Shown in pieces: positions 53,633-63,727 of a DNA stretch of 64,000 bases. The notes beneath the pieces are model-generated. The model worked only from the letters and a program-made list of their open reading frames with translations. It was not told where the DNA came from and searched no databases. Position 1 is the first letter of the stretch. Every line of letters starts with the position of its first letter. Source of the DNA: Falciphora oryzae (lineage: Eukaryota > Ascomycota > Sordariomycetes > Magnaporthales > Magnaporthaceae); contig JNVV01000073.1 of NCBI GenBank assembly GCA_000733355.1, positions 90,082-154,081 on the forward strand. Reading direction: 5' to 3'. A program made the position numbers and the translations under genes.

Positions 53633-53793
53633 AGACGTTCGCTACAGATCCAGAGGGATAATTCGGAGGCCACCATCTCCAACCCCCAATTATGACCAGC
53701 CACGTTTTACACCCGCCACGGTATTTTTAACGTTTCTCGACGAAAATTAATGTCTGGTCCTGATTTTTGCATGTTTGAAACAGCCAAACAGCC
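53633..53793. other. fahA 3' flank
   Basis: Short non-coding stretch before a transposase relic. Confidence 0.4.
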
Positions 53794-54021
53794 ATGAAGC
53801 AATATGCCGAACAACACGTGGTTGAGGCCATTTCTAAAGTGGCAGACGGGGGGTATAATCAGGGCGGCCACCAACGATTGGGGTATCCCAAAGCTAACCC
53901 TACAACACCCGCCTCAAAAGGTACCCTGCCCTTCCGGGAAGCCATTGCGCTGCCGTTTATGAAGCAGGCTTGGCAAACGAGCCTTCCGGAGAGCGCTTTA
54001 GAGAGCGCCCCGGAGAGATAG
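53794..54021 (+). pseudogene. Pogo/Fot1-type transposase N-terminal fragment
   Basis: The 75-codon frame starts MKQYAEQHVVEAISKVADGG and continues HQRLGYPKANPTTP. This matches the N-terminal helix-turn-helix of pogo-type transposases (E-x-x-V-x-x-AI-x-x-V-x-x-G ... GIP-x-x-T), followed by a degenerate segment. No DDE catalytic core follows. A short relic. Confidence 0.55.
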
Positions 54022-54064
54022 CCCTGCCCTATCACCATCAGAGAAGTCTCCTGATCCTTCCACG

Positions 54065-55170
54065 CTAGATTTTCGACTTTGATACCCTGAGGCTCTGTCT
54101 CACGTGCCTCGCGGCCGAGATGCCCTGCTCTATGGCCCCATCTATGAACCTTCTGAATCCACTCGCCCAGTCTGCACTGGCCATAGCCACCTGGCCGTGT
54201 GGCTGTTGCAGCACAGGGAGGTACTTGCTCATGCAGCCAGGCCCCAGCACGCCCAAGAGCCGTTCGTCAGAGGGTTCGCAGCCCAGTCGTGCGTCAGGTA
54301 AGCGCACACTTCCGCTCCCGGCTTCATATGCTTCTCGAACTGGGTCACGATTTCGTCGCGGTCCTTGTGGTCGTTCAGTCTCCCGCCGTACCTAAACGCT
54401 ACGACATAGGTGCCGTCGGCGCCAGTGTGGTCACTGAAGGCGAAGCAGTAAGGCGAGCTCCCGTGAGCCTCGGCCGCCGAATAAAAGGGCGGCTCTATAC
54501 TGGCGAGTTTGACGTGGAACTTGGTGACTGCGCAAACGTGCCCCTTCCGGATCGCCCCTTGGCGAGTTGGGCCGAGGGGAGGGTCGAAGTTGATGCTAGA
54601 AAGGGCGTTTCTGGAGCAATGTCTGGTCAGCCTTGGGCCCCTCCAACCGGAGGCTGAAGTCGGTCTCGAAAGGCCCATCTGCTTACAATGGTATCGTGCA
54701 CACGGCGCGGTCCGCTCTGATCTCGCGGGCATTTGTGCTTGTAAGTATGACACGGCTGCCGTTTTGGACAATGCTGCGGATAGTCGTCCCCATCAGGACA
54801 TCTCCGTGATAGTCGCGCAGAATCGACTTGGCCAGCATCGTCATCCCGCCGCCTCCGAGCTTGTGCATGCCGGCAAACTCGACGACCCTGTCCAGATCGT
54901 GGCCCCCGAGAGCAAACCATCGGAGCGCCTCTGTCCATGCCAGCCCACGCCCGCTCACGCCACCAAAGGTGCAGAGGAATGACTCAAAGACGTCTTTGTC
55001 CTGCTGCGACTCGCCGCCCACCTGGTCCAGCCGCTCTCGAACGGTGAGATTGTCGTACTTGGCCCAAGGTGCTGGCTGTCTCAGAATATCAAGGGGATAT
55101 GGAATCAGCTCACGGCTGGATAGGCCTGACACTGCTGTAGCCTGCTATAGCGGAGCCAGACCTGTTACAG
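54065..55170 (-). pseudogene. Flavin monoamine oxidase, 5'-truncated and frameshifted
   Basis: The preserved part begins near GLSSRELIPYPLDILRQPAP and continues KYDNLTVRERLDQVG, an intron 54686-54611 (GTAAGC to CTCCAG), then SSINFDPPLGPTRQGAIRKG, FHVKLASIEPPF, CFAFSDHTGADGTYVVAFRY, and AYLTHDWAANPLTNGSWACW. A one-base loss near 54231 shifts the frame before PGCMSKYLPVLQQPHGQVAM, then ASADWASGFRRFIDGAIEQG and the stop at 54065. This is the substrate and C-terminal FAD region of MAO-N-like enzymes. The N-terminal dinucleotide-binding GxGxxG part is absent: upstream comes a T tract (55183-55206) and unrelated sequence. An amine oxidase could have fed phenylethylamine-type amines into the neighbouring pathway, but this copy is dead unless the break is an error. 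Confidence 0.8.
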
Positions 55171-55182
55171 AAAACGATGCCG

Positions 55183-55206
<24 letters not shown>
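55183..55206. repeat. Poly(T) tract at the truncation point of the amine oxidase
   Basis: 24 T followed by a run of A. It sits exactly where the oxidase homology ends, so it may mark an insertion or rearrangement border. Confidence 0.6.
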
Positions 55207-55215
<9 letters not shown>

Positions 55216-55974
55216 CCGGCATTTGTTACGGCCAGTAGGGCTTCAACTGTAGATAAAGGAGTTGGGACCGGAGACTTTTATCGTTAGATAAGGGCAGAGG
55301 CTCCACAAAGTGGATCCCGCATAAAGATATCCCAAATCCCTGCAGGGCCAGGCTTCCGGTCTCCAACCTACTCCGAATATCATCTTTCTGCTCCTTCAAT
55401 TGTACTGCCCTCGACTGCTTTAACAGGAGGGACGCGGTTAAAGCTTTATCGACCCGTTCGATTAGATGGCCTTGGCAGATAAGCTGTTGCTGTGCGTGGG
55501 GGCTTGTGGATCAAGCCAGGCATTTCAGATTTCAGATTTCAATCCCCTTCGAGGAATGTCGACGCACGCCCACCAAGCAATTTAACGCTCCTAAAACCGC
55601 GCTCCAGGTCGGGTACCTCGGTATCCCTTCGGGGTCGCCCTTCCGGCCTTTAGTTATCCAGTAGGGAGTGGGCCTATGCGCAGGCCAGGTGTTCCGCTCA
55701 ATGGGGACTGTCGGGCACGCCGAGGTTCTCGCACCTTGAGGATCCGCAGGCTGGCTGGGTCTTTTGGTCCCTTAGAGACTGCCTTGCGTAGCTGGATCGC
55801 CTTTGCGGATCGATGGGACGGGACGGGATAAAGCTTCTGCCGACGCTCGGCTTGCTCGCCAACAGGTACACCTTCGAAACCCTGCCCTACTACCGTCGTT
55901 AGCGTCGAGGACATGGCCCGCACCGTGGACGCCCTTATGATTAACGCCATCGGGTTCGGGGAAACGGACTAACT
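55207..55974. other. No gene recognised
   Basis: Repetitive words (ATTTCAGATTTCAGATTTCA near 55525, GACGGGACGGGA near 55818) and no coding pattern that I recognise. Confidence 0.35.
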
Positions 55975-56473
55975 CAGTCGGCGTAACGATACAGGGTCCC
56001 AATCGGCTCTATCCTAACCGTCCAATACCAACGCTGCCTGGGCGAATCGAACCAGTTAGGATGCTCCCCGCCGGGCGTAGAAAGGCGATACTTATCAACC
56101 GTCATTTGCACCTCGTCTCCTGGGACCTGGTAGAGCGAAGGGCGAAATCAGGGTCCGGATGCTTCCAGGTCGTCATATCCGCCTCCTCGTGCTCGAAGAG
56201 AATTCGGCCCTCAATCGTCTCCCCTGCCCACCAGCCCTTTGGGAGCGTCGCTTGCAACGCCTCCGCGGATATCACTGGGCGCATTTGCGGCGGCGTAGAG
56301 ACTTGAACCAGCGCCCTGTGCTCGGTGTGGATTTTTATGATCGCGTCGTCCGCTTCCCCGGGCAGCAGGGTAATAAATCGAAAGTCTTCATCGCCTTCCA
56401 GGTCGGTGTACGTGTAGGGCTGGAGACTGTCGATGCTCACACCCGGTTCTTCCCCTAATGTTTGTGTCGCCAT
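55975..56473 (-). pseudogene. HET-type incompatibility protein, 5' part with WW-like segment
   Basis: Frame from MATQTLGEEPGVSIDSLQPY: YTDLEGDEDFRFITLLPGEA resembles the start of fungal HET proteins. It is followed by LPKGWWAGETIEGRILFEHE and TTWKHPDPDFA, the two-Trp pattern of a WW domain sometimes inserted there. A frame change near 56130 joins to LYQVPGDEVQMTVDKYRLST then HPNWFDSPRQRWYWTVRIEP and a stop at about 55975. The HET core (YEALSYxWG and beyond) is not found, so the gene is truncated. HET proteins trigger cell death in incompatibility reactions; this copy cannot make a full product. Confidence 0.6.
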
Positions 56474-57447
56474 CGTGGAATCGCGAGACTGTCGCTGCTT
56501 CTGTCCGAGCCGAACGGATAGGATTGGGTAACGAGATGAAAGGTTCCAGAAAACACACAGAAGAAGATGGCTGATTCAAAAAGGAGGGTAAAACGTTGAT
56601 TTCGAGATAGCGTCTGCACCGGCAGTAGGTTGGGCGACAGGGAGAAAGATGGGTGGCAGACATGTGAGAACGGGAAGGAGAGTTGGCAGCGCCAAATAAT
56701 TCAAGGACAAGTGGACAAACTTGCCCGTATTGCTGCAAAACAGTCCGGCCAACCGATATCGAATTGTTTGTGCATATCCACTCTCCCACATTTCGGGTCA
56801 TACAGCACGAGTGGGATGTTGCGTGGGCCCTAGATGGGTAGGTATGTGGACAGAAACGTGTAAGATGCTATTCCTGCCCGTGTGTGGATCTATGGCTGCT
56901 GCCTGCTAGCATCGGGATCGCTTCCAGATAGTGGCGCCGACGCCCTAAAGTGCACATACGTGTGCTAATCAGGTCTCTGGGCACCAGCCACACCCACAAG
57001 CCAGCCAGCCTGCCTCGAAGTGGCGTGACAATGTAAACTGGCGAAATCCGAAACCTGGAGGTGTTGCCCGTGCTTCCCGATGATTACTTGATATTCGATT
57101 GGCAGCCTGACCACTTCGACCGACATAAAAGGGCTCGGAGTGCCCTTCGTAAACCCTGTCCCGAACCTCGAGTGGCTTGGACAAGCAAATCATCTCATGC
57201 CCCGTCGCAAAGCGCAGCACAATCAAATTATAGAACAAGCCTCGTCAGCTGAAGCCCAGTGTCGGTGTGCAGCGGTGAGCGACAGCGAAACCTCGGCGCA
57301 AGGAGAGAATCCCGCAGAGATACTTGGGCACCAGATCTATGTACATACATATATGACAGTATCTATTGGCTTTGTCTAGCACATCTTCTCCTCGACCAGC
57401 TGGCCTCGTCGACTCTAACCCCCCCTGTTGACCATTCCTCATTTGCC
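56474..57447. other. No gene recognised
   Basis: 5' flank of the HET relic and of the downstream plus-strand membrane-protein gene. No coding pattern. Confidence 0.4.
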
Positions 57448-58949
57448 ATGTCCAGCCCGCTGCTCCTTCTGCAGACCTTCCCGCTCTCGGAATGGGACTT
57501 TGGGCGTAACTGCAGCACAGCGGCACCCTTCTTCCGGGAGTCGCGCGGCGATCTCAAAGGCGCGTGCCTCAACACCACTGTCGCCTTCTTGCGCGGCTCT
57601 CTCCCGTCTGGGTTCAACACCACCACCTTTCCCCCGTCAGAGCTCGACGCTGCCCTGGTTCAATGGTCTTGGGTGGCGCAGATTCCGCAGCAGCAGCTCA
57701 ATCTTGCCACTGCGGCGTGCAGGGCAGACATTTGCCCCCTTCTCGGGTGGCCGGCCGAACCAGACGTTGCGGGGGTCGGGGTGCGTATGAACCCATCAAG
57801 TAGCGCATCTGACGGGATCTCTAATAATGCAATGCTCAATCCCGACTGGAATAGGTCATGAGTGTCTTATACGTCCAAACCGCCATGACTGTCCTCTACG
57901 CCCTTGTTTTCATCGGAGACCGGATCGAGCACCACCTCCAACGTCGTCAACTACCGCCCTCGCCCCAACTCTCGCTTCAACGCCTCCCCCCGCTTCAACT
58001 CCCGCCCCCGCTTCAATTCTCACCCTCGCTTCAACTCCCGCCCTCACCTCAACCCCCGCCCCCACCTCAACTCCCGCCCTCGGCTCAATCCCTCGCGCCA
58101 ACTCGAGCTTCGTCCCCAACTAAACCCCCACTCTCCCCCCATGTCCTTGCCCAACTACTCAAGCCTATCAAAGGCTGCCTTCGCATGAACGTCGATTTCG
58201 CATTCCAGTTAGGTCTCGCCCTCTCCATCTGCATGCTGATAGCGCACGCGGACGACCGGTACAGCGTCCACTCGATCCAGGCGGGAACATACGCCGCGGC
58301 GACATCCACCGCATCGTTCCTCGTCCTCGAGTTCATCGCATGGGAGTGGTGTCAGTGCCTTAATCTGCCGTACTTGCTCATCCCCGCCCTCTATCTCGTC
58401 CCGTTCCTCTGCCTCGTCGTGCTCTCCAACGTTCGACAACACGGCGCGACCGGCTATATGGCAGGCCCCTTCTATCAGCTGTGCTATGACCTGCGAGGTG
58501 CCGACGAGATTGCGGGCAGGATGCACTCCGCGGTGCTAGGCTTCTCGGTTTTCTTTCTTGCCAGCTTTGGTATTTGGACAGTCCTACGCCGTCGTGGAGA
58601 GGAAGGACGGCCGACCGCGCTGGAGACGGCGCTGCAAGTTTGTGTCGTCGTTTTAGGTCTCGCCAACCTGGTCATGATGCTGTGCTCGTTCGCCGCCTAC
58701 CGGAACACGATAACAAACGCCCTCGGGGCAAATAATCCCGAGACGATTTGGACGCTGGGCCAGATCATGGCGATTAGCGCCTGGATTCCGATTGTCATCA
58801 GCTTTGTTTATCTCGTATCCGCTCAAGGTGAGTTTGCACACCCCATGTCCGAATGCCCAAGTGTCATGCTCACTGGTAATAAAGACGGGTATACGATGGC
58901 TTGGAAATGGAGGCTATTGAAGGGGTGGAATCTCTCACGGGACCCCTGA
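57448..58949 (+). CDS. Multi-pass membrane protein of unknown function, with in-frame minisatellite
   Basis: Exon 1 57448-57780 (MSSPLLLLQTFPLSEWDFGR, a luminal/extracellular-type N-terminus with Asn-X-Ser/Thr sites and several Cys), intron 57781-57854 (GTGCGT to ATAG, phase 0), exon 2 from 57855. Exon 2 opens with a membrane segment (YVQTAMTVLYALVFIG), then a Pro/Leu/Gln repeat loop, then at least five further hydrophobic spans: FAFQLGLALSICMLIAHA, TSTASFLVLEFIAWEW, LLIPALYLVPFLCLVVL, VLGFSVFFLASFGIWTV, LQVCVVVLGLANLVMMLC and IMAISAWIPIVISFVYLV. A GTGAGT at 58829 may start one more intron, so the extreme C-terminus is uncertain. It looks like a fungal integral membrane protein family without assigned function. 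Confidence 0.7.
57945..58130 (+). repeat. Intragenic minisatellite, about 15-18-bp units
   Basis: Imperfect tandem copies of CTTCAACTCCCGCCC and CCTCAACTCCCGCCCTC. Units of 15 and 18 bp keep the reading frame and encode a LQLPPP-like cytosolic loop. Confidence 0.8.
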
Positions 58950-59950
58950 GTCTAGAGAGGCGGGAACTCGACTCCCTAGACGCCTACTTACCGAAACGGA
59001 CGCCTGGGGGTGGATGTGCGTGGACCCTGGGTCCGGCATTGCTAGCCCAAGATAGACTCCTGGCTATCCGTTTGCACTATCGTTTGGTGTGGATCTCGCC
59101 CTTTTTGGAAGTTGGGTGTGGTAACTGGTCGGGGAAAAAGGGGGGGCCAGCATGGCGAGTTTAGCCATAACGTCACGTTTTAACCCCTTCTGTCCCACAT
59201 TTGGGTCGCCCCCCGGGCCGGGCACTTTCCGGCTCCCCGTCTCCCCCCGACCGACCTCGAAAGTCCAGCTGAGATGGGTATTGCCCTGGTTATTGGAGCT
59301 GACGTCGCAACACTAAAGGCTGCTTGGGGGCTCCTTGGACAAATTCCCTATGCCGGCAGTTTATGTGGCTGCCCTCGTCCCGTGGATCCGACCCCTGTCT
59401 ACCCCGGATTCCATTTAAAGTTAATTCGGAACGCTGTCGAAAATGGGGCGAAAGGCCGCACGTCCCGTTAGCGCGTAGGTGGATGCGCTTCCCCGAGGTT
59501 CAACAGGGGCTGGCGGTCGGTCAGGTGCCCGCCTTTTTGAAAAGCCCCGTTTCTCTTTGCCGCCTCAAGCATGTTTGTTGCTGCCGGCCGTTGCTGCCCC
59601 GAGCAGTGGTGATCAGTCGTGCTTCTGTCCGCCGACGCGAAAGAGGGGCATATCAACGCGGGGTAATGGCAGACTTACCGACTACGCTTGATGCCTGTCC
59701 GGGCAGCCTTGGGCGATTGGACACCTGCCATGATTGAAGGAGCTCGAGGGGCCGCCGCCATCATGGTTAAACCTCAATATCTGAGCATCACCTTCAAGCT
59801 GTCAACAGATCCTAGTCTAGCAAACTTCACTCTACGAGTGTTACAGCTAAAGCCTCGGCCAAGCTAAAACCATCACATTTCTGTTTGCCATCAAACAATG
59901 GGCCTGTCTCTTACAATGCCTATAAAGAGGAATTTCACTAAAGCGTTCCT
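58950..59950. other. No gene recognised
   Basis: An 87-codon frame (58901-59164) might include a last exon of the membrane-protein gene (LSLERRELDSLDAYLPKR). The rest shows no pattern. Confidence 0.35.
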
Positions 59951-59954
59951 GTTA

Positions 59955-60320
59955 CTACAATATGGCAGGGCTGCCGCGCGACGTCCGCCGCCACGACCTT
60001 CTTCGACCCCATTGCCATCGGACCCTTTGACGAAGAATTCGTCGACGGAGCCCTCGGGCGAACAATCCCGCGAACGCGTTGTGGAAACAGGCCCCAGGAC
60101 CTTCCCGCCCTGAAGCCCGTGCGCGACAACGTCCTCGGAACCTGGGCCACGCTGAAAGATCTTGAGACGGAAACGGAGAAGACGGCACAAGCGGTTTCAC
60201 CGCGACAAGTTGCACCTCGACAACGTAGGACGCTATTACCGGTTCAGCGTTGACCACGGGCTCGAGGAGATCGGGTTAGAGGAGTCGAAGAAGGAGACGC
60301 AGCTGCGACTTAGGCCAATC
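59955..60320 (+). pseudogene. Patatin-like phospholipase fragment
   Basis: The plus strand reads CRATSAATTFFDPIAIGPFD then EEFVDGALG, the patatin segment carrying the catalytic Asp in its D-G-A motif. A frame shift leads to NNPANALWKQAP, another to PVRDNVLGTWATLKDLETET, and another to DKLHLDNVGRYYRFSVDHGL then EEIGLEESKKETQ. Part of the usual sequence between (the GTG region) is missing. At least three frame breaks; the oxyanion and GxSxG Ser region upstream is absent. In fungi patatin domains are common NLR effectors. Confidence 0.75.
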
Positions 60321-61161
60321 CGCCTCTCCAGCGGTGCAGACCCACCGGGGCAGAAGCGGGGCTGCTCGAACCAGCTGGCCCACACAACAAAGGTCTGTTA
60401 GAGGCGCGAAGGTCCTTGGCAATGATGACATCCTTCCACGACCTCGACGTTGCAGCCGCCACGCACACAAACTAAGCTCCAGCCTAGGACACCATCGCCG
60501 GCAATGACGGCACACAAACCACCCCTTTCTAACGGCATCCTCGACAGCAGGAGAGTGCCAGACTCCCCAGGGGCATGATCGGCAGCACCAGTCGGGAGAG
60601 GCCCGGGCGGGCAGAGGCACAAAAAAAGCCGCAGGGATGCCTTGGAGGTGCCCAAGGGATCCCCCCAGTTCGCTAGAGAACAGGGTTGATTCGTCGCTTT
60701 TGTTATTATCGCTCCACCCCTCGTCCAGTTCCACATCTTCCTCGAGCCTATCAATACTTAGCATTGTGCTGCTAATGCACACTCCAAATTGCATACAATT
60801 CCTCAACACCCGCCGGAACTGGCCCCTGAGAGGGCCTTTGGCACAGAGAGCACAATACAGAGCACTTTTGCCATGCCTACGCTGTGCGACAGCAACGACG
60901 TGAGGAATGACCCTAGCGTTTATGCTCCAACGTGTGACCTAATAATGGCAGGTGGCTCAAGGCCAGGGAAAACCCCGGTCGATCCAAGTTTTGAGCAACC
61001 AAGACATTTAGGCGAGGACGACAGCACTGGCGCAGGGCGAAGGGTCACGAACGCTTTGGACGGAGACGGAAACCAAGCAGGCTGAGGCGGGTGTCCGAGA
61101 AAAAGAAGCTCACGCATGCATGTACCATGTGCCACCCTAAACCTCTTCCATCACACACCCC
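60321..61161. other. No gene; holds a repeat shared with the LINE 5' border
   Basis: 60727-60805 matches 10982-11058 at roughly three quarters of positions (for example GCATTGTGCTGCTAATGCAC here against GCATTGCGCTGTTAGTGCAC). No gene recognised. Confidence 0.45.
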
Positions 61162-62145
61162 TTACGCAGTGGGCTTCCGCAGCTGCGCGGCGATGGCCTG
61201 ATAGGACCCCTCCTCGATGTCCTCCAGGATGCCAGGGCCCGACAGCCGCCACCCGAGCTCTCGCATCGCCTTGCCGCCCGACGACCGGTCCTCCTGCGCC
61301 ATGAACCAGGCGACGAACGGGCCCAGCTGCGCGTTCGCCTCATCCTGGCTGGCCTCACGCACGGGCAACCCGACCGCCGCGGCAACCACACCCCACAACT
61401 GCGCCGCCGTCACGTCGGCCCCGCTCACGGCGTTCCACACTTCCCCGCCCTCCCCTCGCTCTTGCTCGACCAGCAGCAGCGCCAGCGCGGCCGCGTCGTC
61501 GACGTGCACGCTCCCGATTCGGTACTTGCCGCCGCCCACGACAACGGCCCCGCCCGTCTGCGCGGCCAGCCCCATGAAGCGCGCGACGCCGCTGCCGCCG
61601 CGGCCGTAGACGAAGGGCGCAAAGCGCAGGGCCGAGACGCGGATGCCCCGCTCGCCCGCCAGCGCCAGCGCCTTCTCCTCCGTCCTAAAGCGCGAAAAGC
61701 CCGGCGGGTGCCCGCGCCGGCGCGGCGCCGTCTCGTCCGTATCGCCCCCGGCCGGGTCGTTGGCGCTCGTAAGTGTGCCCGAGGCGAAGACCAGTGTCCG
61801 GGTTGCGCCCTTCCCGTCGGCCGTCAGGCCGTCCGCGATGGCGTCGAGCGCGGCGAAGTCGGTCGGCAGGATGTCGTCGTAGGTGCCCTTGCCGAAGACG
61901 AAGGCGGTGGCCAGGTGGATCACGGCATCGGCTTTGGCGCTCTCGGAGCGCAGCAAATCGACGGAGGTGAGGTCACCGCGGACGGGGATGGCGCCGAGGG
62001 CGCGCAGCTTGGCGTCGTTCTCGTCGCCGCGCGAAAGAGAGCGGACCGAGTGGCCGTTGGCGATTGCGAGGGACGCGACGACCGAGCCGATGTAGCCGCT
62101 GCCGCCAGTCATGAAGATGGAGAGGGACTTGGTTTGGGAGGCCAT
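61162..62145 (-). CDS. NAD(P)-dependent epimerase/SDR-family oxidoreductase
   Basis: Intronless, 327 residues from MASQTKSLSIFMTGGSGYIG; upstream in-frame codons to 62322 are poorly conserved in character, and the chosen ATG directly precedes the fold. The dinucleotide-binding TGGSGYIG motif opens the Rossmann fold, followed by VRSLSRGDEND, RGDLTSVDLL, ADAVIHLATAFVFGKG and TLVFASGTLTS. The usual Tyr-x-x-x-Lys is not obvious: the corresponding stretch reads GFSRFRTEEKALALA, as in atypical extended SDRs. The C-terminal part has LRFAPFVYGRGGSG, IGSVHVDDAAALALLLVEQ and LGWRLSGPGILEDIEEGSY. The substrate is unknown. The gene looks intact and functional. Confidence 0.88.
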   Translation of the reverse strand: MASQTKSLSIFMTGGSGYIGSVVASLAIANGHSVRSLSRGDENDAKLRALGAIPVRGDLTSVDLLRSESAKADAVIHLATAFVFGKGTYDDILPTDFAALDAIADGLTADGKGATRTLVFASGTLTSANDPAGGDTDETAPRRRGHPPGFSRFRTEEKALALAGERGIRVSALRFAPFVYGRGGSGVARFMGLAAQTGGAVVVGGGKYRIGSVHVDDAAALALLLVEQERGEGGEVWNAVSGADVTAAQLWGVVAAAVGLPVREASQDEANAQLGPFVAWFMAQEDRSSGGKAMRELGWRLSGPGILEDIEEGSYQAIAAQLRKPTA

Positions 62146-63122
62146 CTTCGTGTCTTCTTGGCGCTTGGGTTCAATGGGTCGGAAGGGGGCTCGCCTAGCA
62201 ATCACGTTGGTCAGGAGACGCTGTGGCGGGACGAAGACAGCTGCCACCGCTGCAAACCGCCAAGGATATAAATAATTATGTCTCGTCGCGATCGTCATAA
62301 TGTTGGACCAGGGTGACATCATCTCACCAGGTCATACCGGCGGAGATAAGAACCAATTTTCCCGGACCCGTAAAGCGTGAAGCCATTAGGCACGCGAACC
62401 GCGAACTCCGGGTGCCGGGACCCCCTGAAATTCCTTGGCTCGGGGCCGACAGCGTCGCCGAGACCGGCGGGGTTGGCGGGTGGCCGGAAGCCCGGATTTG
62501 TAATACCCTTGCCCCCGCCAGCTCGGTACCTGCCTAGAGGTAGCTAGCTCACGGGAGCGGCTGGGCCGTCCAGCTCCGCCCGCACTTGTGTGCGTCGACG
62601 GCATTAACGGAGTTAAGCGACTGCGTTCTGACAACTGGCTGCAGAAACGCAACGAAGATACACTTCGATCACATCCCATTCGGCAGTGACCCTCGAACTC
62701 GCTGCAGGGCCGGACATTTGTCGAAGCCGGCATCCCGGTTTGGGGGCTCGCATCCCTTTCCGGCGGCTCGCTAAATTTTGATATCGCAGCCTGCCCGGTC
62801 ACGGCTACGCGCAACTGGACAAAACACTTGGACCGAAATCCGTACTCATAGGACTTCCATACGATGTCGCGAAGGGTTGGGCTTGCCTGGGTTCTCTCCT
62901 GTTTCCCGATAGGGCCACCCGACGACTCTGCTAGTCCAAGAAAGACTCGCCGGCTCCGGCTGAACACGTTGCGAGCTCTAACGACAAACGCTCCATCGCA
63001 TGCGCCTTTCCGCAGAGTGCCACGCGGACCGGAACTACGACACTATCAGCAGACGTGCAATTTCGTCTCGGTCGGTCTAGCGATGGGCGTGGTGTTGGAT
63101 ACGTATCGTGCCCCGGCCGAAG
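62146..63122. other. No gene recognised
   Basis: 5' flank of the SDR gene and a stretch whose frames (for example minus 62967-62386) carry no domain. Confidence 0.4.
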
Positions 63123-63210
63123 GTTAGGTTAGGTTAAGTTTATTTAACGTCTGTGGCGAGTGCTGCCCCATTCTCGCCTCCCTAGGGGCATCAGACGTGC
63201 TAGCGGCCAC
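63123..63210 (-). repeat. Divergent LINE 3'-end relic with TTAGG-type tail
   Basis: GGTTAGGTTAGGTTAAG at the border, then TTTATTTAACGTC and GGGGCATCAGACGTGCTAGCG, matching the last 80 bp of the Tad1-like family (TTTAACGTC ... GGGCATACGACGTGCTAGCG). It appears to be a related but older family whose tail repeat differs. Confidence 0.6.
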
Positions 63211-63688
63211 CACATGAACCAGATACAGGGTCCGGAAAGCCGACAAAATTCACGGTAGCTAGCAAAACAAGCCCATCGACCGACCAGTGTCGGTTTTAAA
63301 CACGTGCAACCCGGAGCGTGGCTTCTCCTCCCGATGCCCACCCGGATAGCCCGCTCCTGCGACCCGGAGCGGGCGAATCCGGCGGCAGGCCCGGCGATGT
63401 TGGACCGACAATACGCTGCGGAGCATAGTGCGCACCGGCGAGCTCCCGACGGACCGCCCGGCGGCCTGCATCTTGTTCAAGGCTGTGGAGTCGAGCTTCT
63501 GCTCGAAGCAATCCAAAAAGCTCCACGACAAAATGTACCACCACGCCGGTACGGGCTGCAATCGGGCCAGCGAGGGTTTGGACGACGATGGCGGCGCGCA
63601 TAACGGGGGTTGCGAAGACCTTGCATCATTTGTAAATTTTGTGGGCGTGCAGCCAGCCACGATTTGCCGTCACTAGCAGCTCACGAGC

Positions 63689-63690
<2 letters not shown>
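63211..63690. other. Possible continuation of the divergent LINE relic
   Basis: A minus-strand frame (63660-63259) has no clear retrotransposon motif. It may be the 3' part of the same old element. Confidence 0.3.

Positions 63691-63727
<37 letters not shown>

Noticed and set aside
61462..62271. 269-codon plus-strand frame
   Set aside because: Antisense of the SDR gene, whose Rossmann motifs are on the minus strand.
63123..63140. Telomere at the right part of the window
   Set aside because: Only about three GGTTA-type units, not tandem TTAGGG, and sequence continues with another LINE.
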